From the NCBI GenBank assembly GCA_949292175.1, contig CASEYJ010000013.1, positions 1-64,000 of the forward strand: a stretch of DNA of 64,000 bases, read 5' to 3'. Shown piece by piece: positions 9,645 to 19,801 of this stretch; position 1 is the stretch's first letter, and each line of letters starts with the position of its first letter. Below the pieces are notes generated by a model that ran no database searches, had not been told where the DNA came from, and saw only the letters and a program-made list of their open reading frames with translations. Source of the stretch: an uncultured bacterium (GTDB lineage Bacteria > Cyanobacteriota > Vampirovibrionia > Gastranaerophilales > Gastranaerophilaceae). The position numbers were made by a program, and so were the translations under genes.

Positions 9645-11156
9645 ATGAAAAAGATTTTGAATTTAGTCCTTATATGTTCGCTGATGACTTTCTCTTCAAG
9701 TGCTGCCATTTCGAAGGGAACAAAGAAGACTGAGAAGGTTAAAAAATCCGAAGAAATTCACATAGTAAAACCTGTTAAAACGAAGGTTAATAAAAGAGAA
9801 GAAAAGAAGAAAAATGCTGAGGTTGCAAATTCGAAAAAAGAATCTGCAAAAGAAGCTGAAGGAATGTATGAAACAAAATTCCCTGTGATTAACAGTAAGA
9901 TAGAATACTCAGATATGAATGGGGAAGTTACATTGAGTGACTGTATAAAGCTTGCAATTACTCATAACCCTACAATAATGTCTGCAATAAGCAATGCAGA
10001 GATTTATAAGAGTAAAGTCGGGCAAGCTTGGTCAAGTTATTTCCCGACATTGGGTGCAGGTCTTAGTTATTCAAGAAACGATATGTTGATGACTATGACT
10101 GGAGCGTACGGTAACATGATGAATAGGAAATATAACATGTACTATGTTCCGACTGTATCTGCCAATATGTTGTTATTTGACTTTGGAAAGACAAAGGCTA
10201 GTGCCGATATGGCAAAAAGAACTTACGAATCTTCTCGTTATGACGCTGAGATGAATATCGAAAATGTTATTTATAATGTGAAAGTTGCATATTATAATAT
10301 GATATTTGCGGAAATTCAGAAAACAGTTTACGAAGATACGGTTAAGGATTTTGAACTTCAGCTTAAACAAGCAAGAGCTTACTATAATATAGGTAAAAAG
10401 GCTAAGATTGATGTTACAACTGCTGAATATAACTTAGGAAATGCTAAAGTTAATTTGATTAAGGCAAAAAATACTCTTGAATTAGCTTCTGTTCAACTTG
10501 CTAATGCAGTTGGTATTCCTGAGTTAGAAAAGGTTATTCTTAAGGATAAGTTGAATACTAAAGCTTATGATGTGAACTTTAAAAATTTGATTGAAACTGC
10601 TCAAGCCTCTCGTCCATCATTGCTATCAGCCAAAAAGAGAATGGATGCAGCAGAGCTTAGTGTGAGAGCTGCCAAAAGAGCCTTTACTCCCGATGTGAGT
10701 GCATTCGGTTCTTATAATCACGGTGGTAGCAAGGTTAATATGGACTACGGGTATCAGGCCGGAGTTCAATTGAATTATACAAACTTAAATCTTATGCTGT
10801 TGAAAAAACAAGTTGATGAAGCTAAAGCTACTTACAAAAAATACGTAGCTGACTATGAACAAGAACGTCAGAATGTTTATTTGGAAGTAAAGAGTGCGTA
10901 TATAAGTTTGATGAATTCTCATGACAGCTTGGATGTATCAAAACTTGCTTTACAACAGGCAAAGGAACGACAATACCAAGCGTTTAGAAGATATCAGGTT
11001 GGTATGGGTGACGCAATCGAGTTCAAAGATGCTGAAAACTCTTATCTGAACGCTCAATTAGATTACTATTCAAATGTGCTTAATTACAATGTGAATGCCG
11101 CAGAACTTGAAAGAGTAATTGGCGCTCCGATAAAAGAGTCTTCAGTTGATCTTTAA
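9645..11156 (+). CDS. TolC-family outer-membrane efflux channel protein (503 aa)
   Basis: A signal peptide (MKKILNLVLICSLMTFSSSAAIS) precedes a Lys/Glu-rich segment of about 65 residues and then two OEP repeats (about 95-290 and 300-500). Typical blocks are LSDCIKLAITHNPTIMSA, the long helices around NVIYNVKVAYYNMIFAE, and the second-repeat counterpart NVYLEVKSAYISLMNSHDSL. It would form the outer-membrane exit duct of the tripartite pump. ATG at 9645 is preferred over upstream codons because GGAG lies 10 nt upstream and it gives a clean signal peptide. The charged insert after the signal peptide is unusual for TolC. Its stop is only 1 bp from the stop of the convergent symporter gene. Confidence 0.93.
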   Translation: MKKILNLVLICSLMTFSSSAAISKGTKKTEKVKKSEEIHIVKPVKTKVNKREEKKKNAEVANSKKESAKEAEGMYETKFPVINSKIEYSDMNGEVTLSDCIKLAITHNPTIMSAISNAEIYKSKVGQAWSSYFPTLGAGLSYSRNDMLMTMTGAYGNMMNRKYNMYYVPTVSANMLLFDFGKTKASADMAKRTYESSRYDAEMNIENVIYNVKVAYYNMIFAEIQKTVYEDTVKDFELQLKQARAYYNIGKKAKIDVTTAEYNLGNAKVNLIKAKNTLELASVQLANAVGIPELEKVILKDKLNTKAYDVNFKNLIETAQASRPSLLSAKKRMDAAELSVRAAKRAFTPDVSAFGSYNHGGSKVNMDYGYQAGVQLNYTNLNLMLLKKQVDEAKATYKKYVADYEQERQNVYLEVKSAYISLMNSHDSLDVSKLALQQAKERQYQAFRRYQVGMGDAIEFKDAENSYLNAQLDYYSNVLNYNVNAAELERVIGAPIKESSVDL

Positions 11157-11157
11157 T

Positions 11158-12534
11158 CTACTTGTTGAAATTGCGAGGTTTAACTCCGTGTATCCAGTTT
11201 GATTCGATTTGTTCGAGTGAAATGCCTTTTGTTTCAGGAACAAAGAAGTATACGAACAAGATACATAAGAATGAAACAACTGCAAAGCCCCAGAATGTGT
11301 ATGCTCCACCAATTTTGTGTATAAGGATTGGGAAGCTTCCAACAACAAAGAAGTTAAATGCGAAGTTTGCAACTGTACAAATACTCATCGCAATTCCACG
11401 TATTTTGAGCGGGAATACTTCTGAAACAAGTATCCAACCAATAGGACCAAGGCTCATTGCAAAGCATATAATGTATGTTACAAGACTGCCGACAGCAATG
11501 ATTTTTAGGCTTTCTCCAAGTGCTGATTCAAAAGCAAATGCGCAACCTAAAGCCGCAAGGCTTAGCATTACACCGGTTAAACCAAAGTATAAGAGAGGTT
11601 TACGTCCAAGACGGTCGGTGAAGAATATCGCAACTACTGTCATCAAGAAGTTTACAACTCCTATCCCTGTTGTTGCATATATTGCATTTAAGTTTGAATC
11701 AAAACCTGCAACCTTAAATATAGTTGGGGCATAGTAGATGATAGTGTTTATACCTGTACAAATTTGAGCAAACATTATTCCTATGCCTACGACAAATGGC
11801 ATGATCATCCATTTCTTAAATTTGAATTTGGTATTTGTTGAGCTTTCGTCTAATTTTAAGGTTTGTTTTATTTCCTTGATTTCATCTTCAACATTAACAT
11901 CTGGTTCTATTTTCTTAAGAACTTTTTCAGCATCTTTGTCTTTGTTTTTACTGATTAACCATCTTGGTGTATCACTCATAAAGCTCATGCCAACAAGTAA
12001 TACAACTCCAGGTAATACTCCTGCAAGCAGCATCCATCTCCAACTATATATAGCTTGTGCGAATGCAGCATTTATGAAGTATGAGAACAAAATACCAGCT
12101 GTAATTGCCCACTGGTACAGAGATACAAGTGTGCCGCGTAAAGCTTTTGGTGCAACTTCTGAAAGATAAAGCGGAATTACGAAGTTAACAATACCAACAG
12201 CCAAACCAACAAATATTCTTGATATAATCAGGACATAAACATTTGGCGCTAAGCCACATAAAATTGAACCTATAATAAAGATTACAGCTGTTGCCATGAT
12301 AACTTTTTTACGTCCGAACATGTCTGCTAAGATACCATTGGTTGCCGCACCAATTACAGCACCGATAAGTACTGAGCTAACAACAATACCTTGGAGTGAA
12401 TCTGATAAATCCCATGTTTCGTTAATAAACAGTAAAGCTCCGGAAATTACTCCTGTGTCATAACCGGAAAGTAAGCCGCCTAGTGATGCAACAATAGCAA
12501 TGATATACAACCATAAAAACTTAAATCTTTGCAT
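11158..12534 (-). CDS. Sugar/H+ symporter, MFS sugar-porter family (458 aa)
   Basis: Twelve membrane segments carry the sugar-porter signatures: GYDTGVISGALLFI in TM1, the loop 2-3 motif ADMFGRKKV, a central SDTPRWLISK (variant of PESPRWL), GRKPLLYFG in loop 8-9, VSEVFPLKIRG after TM10 and the terminal PETKGISLEQIE. Close relatives are XylE, AraE and GLUT proteins, which import pentoses or hexoses with protons. The exact sugar cannot be told from the sequence. Start ATG at 12534 has GGAG 6-7 nt upstream. It is monocistronic and ends tail-to-tail with the TolC-like gene, with no room for a separate terminator. Confidence 0.93.
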   Translation of the reverse strand: MQRFKFLWLYIIAIVASLGGLLSGYDTGVISGALLFINETWDLSDSLQGIVVSSVLIGAVIGAATNGILADMFGRKKVIMATAVIFIIGSILCGLAPNVYVLIISRIFVGLAVGIVNFVIPLYLSEVAPKALRGTLVSLYQWAITAGILFSYFINAAFAQAIYSWRWMLLAGVLPGVVLLVGMSFMSDTPRWLISKNKDKDAEKVLKKIEPDVNVEDEIKEIKQTLKLDESSTNTKFKFKKWMIMPFVVGIGIMFAQICTGINTIIYYAPTIFKVAGFDSNLNAIYATTGIGVVNFLMTVVAIFFTDRLGRKPLLYFGLTGVMLSLAALGCAFAFESALGESLKIIAVGSLVTYIICFAMSLGPIGWILVSEVFPLKIRGIAMSICTVANFAFNFFVVGSFPILIHKIGGAYTFWGFAVVSFLCILFVYFFVPETKGISLEQIESNWIHGVKPRNFNK

Positions 12535-12671
12535 ACAAAACTCCTCGAAAACTACTTATATTTTAAATTGTTTTTTTAATTTCCTCTAGTCTTTTTTGAA
12601 GAAATGTTAAGTATTTTTTTGTATTTTTGTGGGGATAAATCTTTAATAGTTTTGCATTAGGTGCGTAAAAA

Positions 12672-12697
12672 GCAAAAAAAAAGAGTCTAACGACTCT
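12672..12697 (-). terminator. Terminator of tRNA-Gln
   Basis: On the minus strand AGAGTC-GTTA-GACTCT is followed directly by nine T residues, 9 bp past the tRNA 3' end. Confidence 0.85.
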
Positions 12698-12705
12698 CTT
12701 TTTAT

Positions 12706-12777
12706 CTGGGGCGGAAGGATTCGAACCTCCGAATGCCTGGACCAAAACCAGGTGCCTTACCACTTGGCGACGCCCCA
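12706..12777 (-). tRNA. tRNA-Gln(TTG)
   Basis: Acceptor TGGGGCG pairs with CGCCCCA. The anticodon stem CCTGG/CCAGG encloses loop TTTTGGT, giving anticodon TTG (codon CAA). The T-loop GGTTCGAATCC is standard. CCA is not encoded. The U1-A72 first pair with G73 is typical of bacterial tRNA-Gln. Confidence 0.95.
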
Positions 12778-12795
12778 ACATTGGCTACATTTATT

Positions 12796-12823
12796 ATTCT
12801 ATTACATAAAAATTTGTTGTCAA
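12796..12823 (-). promoter_or_regulatory. Promoter of tRNA-Gln
   Basis: On the minus strand a perfect -35 TTGACA (12823-12818), 16-bp spacer and -10 TAGAAT (12801-12796) lie 18 bp upstream of the mature tRNA. Confidence 0.8.
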
Positions 12824-12833
12824 TATTCTTGTT

Positions 12834-12861
12834 AAAAAAAAGCCGGTTAATTTAACCGGCT
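12834..12861 (-). terminator. Terminator of the adhesin gene
   Basis: AGCCGGTT pairs with AACCGGCT (12841-12861) around an AATTT loop. On the minus strand it is followed by a run of T (complement of 12834-12840). It starts 8 bp after the adhesin stop codon. Confidence 0.85.
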
Positions 12862-12868
12862 TTTTTAT

Positions 12869-15800
12869 CTATTTTCTACTTAATGAATTTTGATTGCCTT
12901 CCATTAGCAAATTCATATATAACAGTTGGTTTGATGTAGCTTCATTCAAATTAATGAATTGAGCTCCTGCTCTTACGTCAGTTGTTGATGTAACTTTTAC
13001 ATCAGTTGTGATATCCATGTTTCCATATTTAAAGTGAACAGGTATTACGTCACCAACTTTTAATTGTTTATTGTGGGTTACTCCGATACCACCTCTAGAA
13101 ATGTTTACAATAGATTCGAAGTTTGCATTCTTTTCTAATGTAATAGGTTCATTTGCGGCATTAAATCTCATATATTGACGTTTATCAATTGAAGGTACGT
13201 AAGCTTCAATTTCTTTACGTTCATTCATTGCTTTTTTAACCGCATCATCTCTTGAGATAACATCATCATCATTGTCTGAATCTGAGTCATTGTCAGTATC
13301 CGCGTCGGCATCAGTATCCGCGTCTGTATCGGCATCGGCGTCAGTATCCGCATCGGCGTCAGTATCCGCATCGGCGTCAGTATCCGCATCGGCGTCCGTA
13401 TCTGCATCGGCGTCAGTATCCGCGTCCGCGTCAGTATCCGCGTCAGCGTCCGTATCTGCGTCGGCATCAGTATCGGCGTCAGCGTCAGTATCTGCGTCGG
13501 CATCAGTATCCGCGTCGGCGTCCGTATCTGCGTCGGCATCAGTATCGGCATCGGCGTCAGTATCCGCGTCAGCGTCCGTATCTGCGTCGGCATCAGTATC
13601 GGCGTCAGCGTCCGTATCTGCGTCGGCATCAGTATCTGTGTCGGCATCCGTATCTGCATCGGCATCCGTATCTGCATCGGCGTCAGTATCTGCGTCGGCA
13701 TCCGTATCCGCGTCGGCATCAGTATCCGCATCAGCGTCTGAATCATCATCATCATCCGGGCCCGGATCCGGGTCTATCGGATCATCATCGTCATCATTGT
13801 CTGTGTCAGTATCGTTATCTGTATCAGTATCTGTATCCGTATCGTTGTCGGTATCATTATCTGCGTCATTGTCAGTGTCATTGTCGGCGTCAGCATCTGC
13901 ATCTGCATCGGTGTCAGCGTCAGCATCCGCGTCAGCATCTGCATCCGCGTCGGTATCAGCATCAGCATCCGCATCTGCATCAGTATCGGAATCTGCGTCA
14001 GCATCAGAGTCGATATCGTTATCCAAATCGTTATCCAAATCGTTGTCTAAATCAGCGTCTGAATCGTCGTCACTTTCTTTGTTGTCAGGAATTACCAGGT
14101 TATCATCATCTTTAATTGTGCCTCTGTCTTCTTCATCTTCATAACCATCGTATCCTGGGTTTTTATCCTGAGAGCTTCCGCCTGTATAATATATACGTCT
14201 GTCCGCATCTGGTCCTTCTTCAATAGCTTCAACATCTTCTGGTCTTACTGCTGATGTTCTAATTGAAACTCCTTTTTCAGGATCACTTCCATTTTTTAGA
14301 GCTGAAGTTGAAGAGTTTTCTTTGTAGTAAGATTGACCGTTTTCATTTCTGTGAGCTGAATCTGTAATAAATTCGTATCCGCCTGCATAAGCATGGTCTG
14401 CAACAATATTTAAGTCTTGTTCGTGTGCAGGTCTGCCTTCACCTTTTCCGTTTATTGTACCGCTTTTTACTACAACTGTTGCGTGCGGATGTTCATTTGT
14501 GTGTCCGATTTCAGCCAAGTCAAGAGCTGCTAAGTTTACTTGGTTAGGGTTGATAGCCTTGTCATATTTGCCATAATAATCACCTTGTTTTTCGTATGTA
14601 GGAGTTTCTCCAAGGTGATCAATTACCAAGTATTTGCCACGAGTTGTTACATTAATTGTATCTTTAGCTGTAATCTCACCAATATGAGTGTTCCCTGATA
14701 ACTCTGCGTTGATATTTCCATTTCTTGCTATAATAGAACAAATTTCAGCGTCGTTTTTGCTTCCGTCAGCGTTATCAAGTCCTTTAATGTTTATATCACC
14801 ATTTTTAGACAGCATGTCAATTCCATATTTTGCGTTTGGCTGATATTTTGTAATATCGTTAACGCCAGGAACGCTGCCGTCTTGTAAAGTTAATCCGTCT
14901 TCAACGTAATCACTATTGAAGTCGCCTTTTGTTTGAATAAATGTTAGTTTGTTGTCTTCTTTACCGATATTACCGCTTGCTATTATTGAAATGCCTTTAC
15001 CTGTTACATTTGCTTTTGATTTGTCTTCGGCCGCATTAAGAATATCGTAAGATTTTTCACCTTTTACTGCTGAATCTGCAAGTAAAATAACTCTACCATC
15101 AGCATCGATGTAGTTTATTTTCATATCAGAATCAATTGCAGCAAGGTTTATAACATAATCTTTGCCACTGTTATTGCCTTTTGTTGTAGCTGTGTATGTG
15201 CCATCAACATTAGCGTTGATTGATTTTGTCAAATCTCTTGCATTTGGTCCGATGCCTGTGCAAACTCCGTTTACACAAGATGCAACTTCTTGACCAATAG
15301 ATCCATTTTCAACGTGGATGTTTAAGTTTCCGCCGTTTTGAGCTAAGATTAGAGTTTTTGCAACACCTGAGTTGTATAAATTACCATCTTTAATATCAAT
15401 GTTTACGCCTCTGCCTGTTGACGTTAGGTAATTTGTGTTGCTTGTGTTGTCTCCTATAATTACGTTAGAATTTTTATTCTTGATGTCTATACCTTTAGAG
15501 TTTACAAGCCCTTTTACTGTAATTCCTTTTTCGCCGGAATTATCAATTAAGGTTCTGTTGCTGCCTGTTACTCTTCCTGAAGATTCTAGGAGTACGCCAC
15601 CATTTGAGTTTAATATCTTAAGAGTTTGTTCATCGTTATCTTTGCTTGATTCTTGTTTAATGTTTCCATAAATTGTAATTCCGCCTGCACCAGAGTTATC
15701 AATAGTAAGGTTTCCTTCTTTATTATTGATTACGCCAGAATCATACACGATGACTTTGCCATCACCGGAGTTTTGAACAAGTAAATCTCCGTTTGTATTT

Positions 15801-17347
15801 TTTACTGTTGCTTCGTACACTGAAACATCTTTTGAATTATTTTTGATGGTTAAATTGCCGTTTGTGTTGGTTACACTGGTTGTAGTGTTTCCTGAAGAAA
15901 CATTTTTACCTTGAAGATATACACCACCATCTTTTTGAGCTTGGTTATCGATAGTCAGGTTACCGTTTTTATTTGAAATAGCAGATTCAAATATACCAAT
16001 ATCTTCTTGTTTTTTGTTAACAATATTTAGGTCACCGCCAGCGTTATCAACTTTAGCTGAGTATATTGAAACACCACTGTTTGCTATAACATCTAAGTTG
16101 CCGTTGTTATTGCTTACTTTTGCACCGTCCAACGTTACTTCATCTTCGGCTTTAATCGTTGTGTTTCCATTTCTATTTTCAACTGAGCCTTGTCTAATAA
16201 CAACATCTTTTGCAGTGTTAACGATATTTGTATCACCTTTAAGGTTTAATGTTGAAGCTCCTGTGCTTAAAATCAAATCTCCATTTGTATTCTTGATATT
16301 AATGTTTCCGTTAGTGTTTTGGATAGCTCCGTCCAAAAGAATTCCGCTGGCACCACTGTTTGTTAGAGTGATATCTCCAGAGGATCCGAAATTCTTTAGT
16401 AAACTTCCGTTGTGTGTAACAATACCGCCGTCTTTTCCATATGTGTTTATTGTAATTGAACCGTGGTCATTTCTGATAGAGTTTGCGTTGCTTATGTTTG
16501 TGTTAACTAAGCTGTTAAATAGAGCTTCTGCAGCTGACATGGAACCTGATGTTGACATATTCTTGTCAGTGAAGTGTCTGTTAGGTAATCCACCAGGAAT
16601 TAAACCATTTTGGTCGATTGCTGTATTATCAAGCGGATCATTCTTGTAACTTCCGTCAGGAGTGAATGCTTCATCACTTTTTACACCTGTGATAAGTTTT
16701 CCTGTTGAAGTTACATCAACTCTTCCTGCGTCAATGTTTATGTTGTCACGAGCAAGAACTTTTCCGTTAATAGTTACACCAGCTCCGCCCATACTGTTCA
16801 TTACTTCAGCATATTCAGGTGTTCCAGGTGCAGCTAAAATAGGTGCGTAGTCTTGACCGTTTCCTGTAAATTTGTTATAAGCTTCTTGAGTTGGGGTAAC
16901 AACAGATAGTGAACCAACGTTAAGTACACCGCTTGCTCCTACAACCATTCCGTTCGGAGATACAAAGATTGCGTTTCCGTTTACGAAATTGCCATCTCTC
17001 ATTGTGTTTACAATACCATTGATGTTTACTTTGTTTTGTACAAAGTTAATAAATGTGGAAATGTCATCGTTATGGTATTTGTATATTAAATTGGCGATAT
17101 CGCCTTCTGAAAGGTTAAAGTCTTCATATTGTCTAAAGCCTAATTGTTTTAACGCATTATAGTATTGTGGCGCCAAGTTATAAATAGTATTGCCGTCGGC
17201 GCCGTGTATAACGCTATCTCCTGTTATACCACCAGCTCCTGATATTACGCTCGCCATAGCGGCAGGAACGATAGATTGTTGCGCTATCATTGAGAATGAT
17301 AATATTGATACAATAATCCTTCTTTTTCTCGGAGAGAGCTTTGACAT
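12869..17347 (-). CDS. Filamentous hemagglutinin/LktA-like adhesin with Asp-Ala-Thr repeat tract and C-terminal PilZ domain (1492 aa)
   Basis: A signal peptide (residues 1-31, ending PAAMAS) leads into a two-partner-secretion/hemagglutination-type domain with [25 protein letters not shown], then a long beta-helix of short repeats (NGNLTIxN, GDINIKN) to about 900. A region of mixed sequence follows, then about 270 residues (1090-1362) almost entirely of Asp-Ala-Asp-Thr repeats. The last 105 residues are a PilZ domain: RQYMR (1390-1394, RxxxR) and NISRGG (1415-1420, N-x-S-x-x-G), followed by the expected barrel strands ending RAGAQFINL. PilZ binds cyclic di-GMP, normally in the cytoplasm, so its place on an exported adhesin is contradictory. 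ATG 17347 is chosen because AAGGAAG lies 7 nt upstream; an upstream GTG (17365) overlaps that site. No TpsB gene is in the window. Confidence 0.88.
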   Translation of the reverse strand: MSKLSPRKRRIIVSILSFSMIAQQSIVPAAMASVISGAGGITGDSVIHGADGNTIYNLAPQYYNALKQLGFRQYEDFNLSEGDIANLIYKYHNDDISTFINFVQNKVNINGIVNTMRDGNFVNGNAIFVSPNGMVVGASGVLNVGSLSVVTPTQEAYNKFTGNGQDYAPILAAPGTPEYAEVMNSMGGAGVTINGKVLARDNINIDAGRVDVTSTGKLITGVKSDEAFTPDGSYKNDPLDNTAIDQNGLIPGGLPNRHFTDKNMSTSGSMSAAEALFNSLVNTNISNANSIRNDHGSITINTYGKDGGIVTHNGSLLKNFGSSGDITLTNSGASGILLDGAIQNTNGNINIKNTNGDLILSTGASTLNLKGDTNIVNTAKDVVIRQGSVENRNGNTTIKAEDEVTLDGAKVSNNNGNLDVIANSGVSIYSAKVDNAGGDLNIVNKKQEDIGIFESAISNKNGNLTIDNQAQKDGGVYLQGKNVSSGNTTTSVTNTNGNLTIKNNSKDVSVYEATVKNTNGDLLVQNSGDGKVIVYDSGVINNKEGNLTIDNSGAGGITIYGNIKQESSKDNDEQTLKILNSNGGVLLESSGRVTGSNRTLIDNSGEKGITVKGLVNSKGIDIKNKNSNVIIGDNTSNTNYLTSTGRGVNIDIKDGNLYNSGVAKTLILAQNGGNLNIHVENGSIGQEVASCVNGVCTGIGPNARDLTKSINANVDGTYTATTKGNNSGKDYVINLAAIDSDMKINYIDADGRVILLADSAVKGEKSYDILNAAEDKSKANVTGKGISIIASGNIGKEDNKLTFIQTKGDFNSDYVEDGLTLQDGSVPGVNDITKYQPNAKYGIDMLSKNGDINIKGLDNADGSKNDAEICSIIARNGNINAELSGNTHIGEITAKDTINVTTRGKYLVIDHLGETPTYEKQGDYYGKYDKAINPNQVNLAALDLAEIGHTNEHPHATVVVKSGTINGKGEGRPAHEQDLNIVADHAYAGGYEFITDSAHRNENGQSYYKENSSTSALKNGSDPEKGVSIRTSAVRPEDVEAIEEGPDADRRIYYTGGSSQDKNPGYDGYEDEEDRGTIKDDDNLVIPDNKESDDDSDADLDNDLDNDLDNDIDSDADADSDTDADADADADTDADADADADADADTDADADADADNDTDNDADNDTDNDTDTDTDTDNDTDTDNDDDDDPIDPDPGPDDDDDSDADADTDADADTDADADTDADADTDADADTDADTDTDADADTDADADTDADADTDADADTDADADTDADADTDADADTDADADTDADADTDADADTDADADTDADADTDADADTDADADTDADADTDADADTDADADTDADTDADADTDNDSDSDNDDDVISRDDAVKKAMNERKEIEAYVPSIDKRQYMRFNAANEPITLEKNANFESIVNISRGGIGVTHNKQLKVGDVIPVHFKYGNMDITTDVKVTSTTDVRAGAQFINLNEATSNQLLYMNLLMEGNQNSLSRK
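13270..14070 (-). repeat. 18-bp tandem repeat coding for Asp-Ala-Asp-Ala-Asp-Thr hexapeptides
   Basis: Two blocks (about 13280-13744 and 13800-14060), separated by a Pro/Asp segment ([14 protein letters not shown]), code for roughly two dozen DADADT-like hexapeptides plus DNDTD variants. Copies differ mainly at third positions (GCG/GCA/GCC and similar), so the tract is old enough to have drifted but could still change length in 18-bp steps without loss of frame. Confidence 0.9.
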
Positions 17348-17558
17348 ATTTATACTTCCTTTCACACTTATTTTTTTTATAATTGCTAAGTTTAAGCTAT
17401 TCGTTTTATATCCCTAAAATAACTTACTCATGAATTCTAACACTCGCAAAGTTGCATTACTAGAGTATATTTTAAGAATATTAATTTTTATTTACATGTA
17501 TTCTTATATATAAAAGTATGTGAAAGAAAATTTTTGCCAGCTTGTAACGTTTTATTAA

Positions 17559-19019
17559 CTATGCATCAGCTTTTTTTCTATTAGTTAATTTGTATATTAC
17601 AAAATAAACTGCATAGAATAGTCCGAGTAATATAAGCATTTGAAATCCTGCTGGGATGTTTGAGTTTGTTTCAACCATATGCTTATATAGCAAATAGAAT
17701 GGTACAAATGATACTAAAATTCTAAACAACTGTTTTATAGGACAAAGTACTCCCAATTTTGGTAATACAATAATCGTACTTAAGAAGAAGTACAAGAAAT
17801 TTGCCGTTAGTGTTGCGATACCAACACCGTCTAATCCTAATATAGGGATTAGTTTAATTGTTAAGGCAACGTTTAGTAGTCCTGACAAAAGTTTGATTAT
17901 GAATTCTATATAAGTTTTGTTTGCTAAATGATATTGAAGAGTTGTGTAATCAGCAAGTCCCATGAAGAATGTTCCGAAAGCGAAGTATGGGATTAGTCTA
18001 TATGCTTGGTGGAATTTTTGATTTGCAAGCATGCTGACAAAATCTGATGGGTATATTGCCATAATTGTAACAATCGGTATTGAGATTAGTAGATAGTAAC
18101 CGATGAAACGAGATATTATGTGGCGAACATCAATTTTTGCTTCGTACATACGAATAACTCTTGGAACAATTGCAATTGTTATTATTGAGAATATTGTCAT
18201 CAATAACGGTAATGTTACGCTGTATGCAACCCCAACGTATGCAACATCTTTAAACCCATTTATGTTATTCATAATGAATTTGTTACTTTGGTTTATGATC
18301 CAAGTGCTTAATGATGTTGCGGCAATTGGAATACCATACATTGCAATAGGGAGTAGCACACTCCATTGCAGCTTAGGTTTTTTGAAAAATATGTATATTT
18401 TACTTTGATAAATTAGTAATAAGTCGGTTAATGATATTGAAATTCCCATAGCAAGGAGCATTGCGATAGCTCCCATATGGAAAAATTTAATGAAAAATAT
18501 TGAAAAACCTATCGTCATAAACTGGTTTAATATTGTTGAAAAAGTGTATGACGTAGATTTAAGCTGAGCTCTTAAAAGCTGGAATAACAAAGCTCTTATT
18601 GCAACAGGAATTATCAAGAATAGTACCGCAAAAAAGTACTTCGGATGGATTTTAAAGAAGTTGCAGAAATAATTTTGGAATATTACGCACAAAACAAACA
18701 TTGTGCAGATATTCATTGCCAAAATCGATACAAGTACAGATAAATACTTCGACAAATCCTGTGCTAATTGGTGTTGTCTGAAAAATCTAAGACCTGATAG
18801 TCCGACCCAGTCGGAAAATATAATACATAGAAAAGAAAGAAATGCTATTGATAGCGAATATATCCCGTATTGTTCAGGGGGTAGCAAACTTGTATATACT
18901 GGCACGATTATAGCATTACCTAGTGTGCCAACTATTTTTGACGGTGAATACTTTAGCATATCTTTAAATATGCCGTTTAACTGCTTTTGTTCTTCTTCCT
19001 TATTCTCTATAAATTCCAT
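17559..19019 (-). CDS. Polysaccharide/lipid-linked oligosaccharide flippase, Wzx/MOP superfamily (486 aa)
   Basis: The protein has 12-14 hydrophobic segments with the polysaccharide-synthesis (Wzx/MurJ/MATE) layout. The N-terminal block YSPSKIVGTLGNAIIVPVYTSLLPPEQYGIYSLSI is typical of Wzx O-antigen flippases, with further blocks around VGVAYSVTLPLLMTIFSIITIAIVPRVIR. It should move undecaprenyl-linked sugar units across the inner membrane. It lies about 11 kb from the glycan cluster at 30-43 kb, which has no flippase of its own, so it may serve that pathway (inference). The start at 19019 is chosen because AGAAGGA lies 6 nt upstream; an in-frame upstream start would add a 19-residue segment with no such site. 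Confidence 0.88.
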   Translation of the reverse strand: MEFIENKEEEQKQLNGIFKDMLKYSPSKIVGTLGNAIIVPVYTSLLPPEQYGIYSLSIAFLSFLCIIFSDWVGLSGLRFFRQHQLAQDLSKYLSVLVSILAMNICTMFVLCVIFQNYFCNFFKIHPKYFFAVLFLIIPVAIRALLFQLLRAQLKSTSYTFSTILNQFMTIGFSIFFIKFFHMGAIAMLLAMGISISLTDLLLIYQSKIYIFFKKPKLQWSVLLPIAMYGIPIAATSLSTWIINQSNKFIMNNINGFKDVAYVGVAYSVTLPLLMTIFSIITIAIVPRVIRMYEAKIDVRHIISRFIGYYLLISIPIVTIMAIYPSDFVSMLANQKFHQAYRLIPYFAFGTFFMGLADYTTLQYHLANKTYIEFIIKLLSGLLNVALTIKLIPILGLDGVGIATLTANFLYFFLSTIIVLPKLGVLCPIKQLFRILVSFVPFYLLYKHMVETNSNIPAGFQMLILLGLFYAVYFVIYKLTNRKKADA

Positions 19020-19111
19020 ATTTAATCCTTCTAAAACTATGGAATCAATTATATAACAAAGCAATTTCTTTGTCACTTTTGTAAAATTTGGTTTGTTATA
19101 TCGTATATGTG

Positions 19112-19777
19112 TTAATTTAATGTCGGAAGAGTTATTTCAAAGGTGGTTTTTTTACTGTTAGATTGAACTAATTTTAAGTCTGCGTTTTGGGCTATCAAAT
19201 TGTTTCTGGATAGATATAGGCCTATTCCGGAACCTTCGGCTTTTGTTGTTATTCCGTCTTTAAATATTTCCTTTTGCAGTTTTTGCGGGATAGGTTTCCC
19301 GTTATTTGATATAAGGAGTTTTATTGTATTATTTTCCGATAGTGTTTTTATTGAGATTGTTCCTTTAGAATCTATTGCTTCAATGGCATTTTTTAATATG
19401 TTAACAAGGCACGCTTGAAGTTTATTTTCATCAATTAGAATTCTAAAGTTATTTTGTAAGTTTGTTGTAATATCTATTTTTTTATCAAATATGTACACTT
19501 TTGAAAGCCTGATGCTTTCTTCAATAATATTGTTTAAATCTGTAATTTGTGGGTTAATGTTGGTTATCGTTTTTAAGTCGAGTAGAGAGTTCCCGATTAG
19601 TTTTGCAGATTTTTGGATGCAATCAAGAGCTTTTTCAATTGATTCGTTTTGAATATTCATTTTTGCAAGATGCTTTTTTATAACTTCGCAATAAACTTCT
19701 GATATAGAAAGCTGGTTACGAATTTCATGTGAAACGTATCTGGCTTGCTGTTTTATTAATTCGTTTGCTTCTTGCAT
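19112..19777 (-). CDS. Soluble sensor histidine kinase core without sensor domain (221 aa)
   Basis: The protein consists only of a dimerisation/phosphoacceptor region and an ATPase. The H-box is SHEIRNQLS with His17, the N-box NILKNAIEAI, the F-box-like segment IFKDGITTK and the G2 box GSGIGLYLS. The G1 box reads SNNGKPIP instead of the usual DxGxG. There is no membrane segment or PAS/GAF domain, so any input must come from a partner protein or be very short. It lies 105 bp downstream of a NarL-type response regulator on the same strand, but a terminator-like hairpin sits between them. The two probably form a pair, although NarL regulators more often pair with HisKA_3 kinases. Confidence 0.85.
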   Translation of the reverse strand: MQEANELIKQQARYVSHEIRNQLSISEVYCEVIKKHLAKMNIQNESIEKALDCIQKSAKLIGNSLLDLKTITNINPQITDLNNIIEESIRLSKVYIFDKKIDITTNLQNNFRILIDENKLQACLVNILKNAIEAIDSKGTISIKTLSENNTIKLLISNNGKPIPQKLQKEIFKDGITTKAEGSGIGLYLSRNNLIAQNADLKLVQSNSKKTTFEITLPTLN

Positions 19778-19801
19778 CGTTGCTCCTTAGTTGTGACTTA
19801 A

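Noticed and set aside
11162..12169. Plus-strand ORFs of 190 and 128 residues
   Set aside because: They are shadows of the sugar symporter gene on the minus strand, with no ribosome site or recognisable protein.
12563..12781. 72-residue minus-strand ORF
   Set aside because: It runs through tRNA-Gln and its terminator. The apparent protein is a translation of the tRNA.
13270..14070. Possible CRISPR array from the dense short repeats
   Set aside because: The repeats are 18-bp contiguous units with no unique spacers and keep an open reading frame.
13272..14144. Plus-strand ORF of 290 residues rich in Ser-Ala-Ser-Val repeats, resembling a serine-rich-repeat adhesin
   Set aside because: It is the antisense reading of the Asp-Ala-Thr repeats of the real adhesin gene. 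It has no signal peptide, no Shine-Dalgarno, and the surrounding minus-strand frame is clearly coding.
16014..16649. Plus-strand ORF of 211 residues within the adhesin
   Set aside because: Antisense shadow of the low-complexity beta-helix repeats.
17348..17365. GTG start of the adhesin
   Set aside because: It would translate through the AAGGAAG site of ATG 17347, which gives a normal signal peptide.
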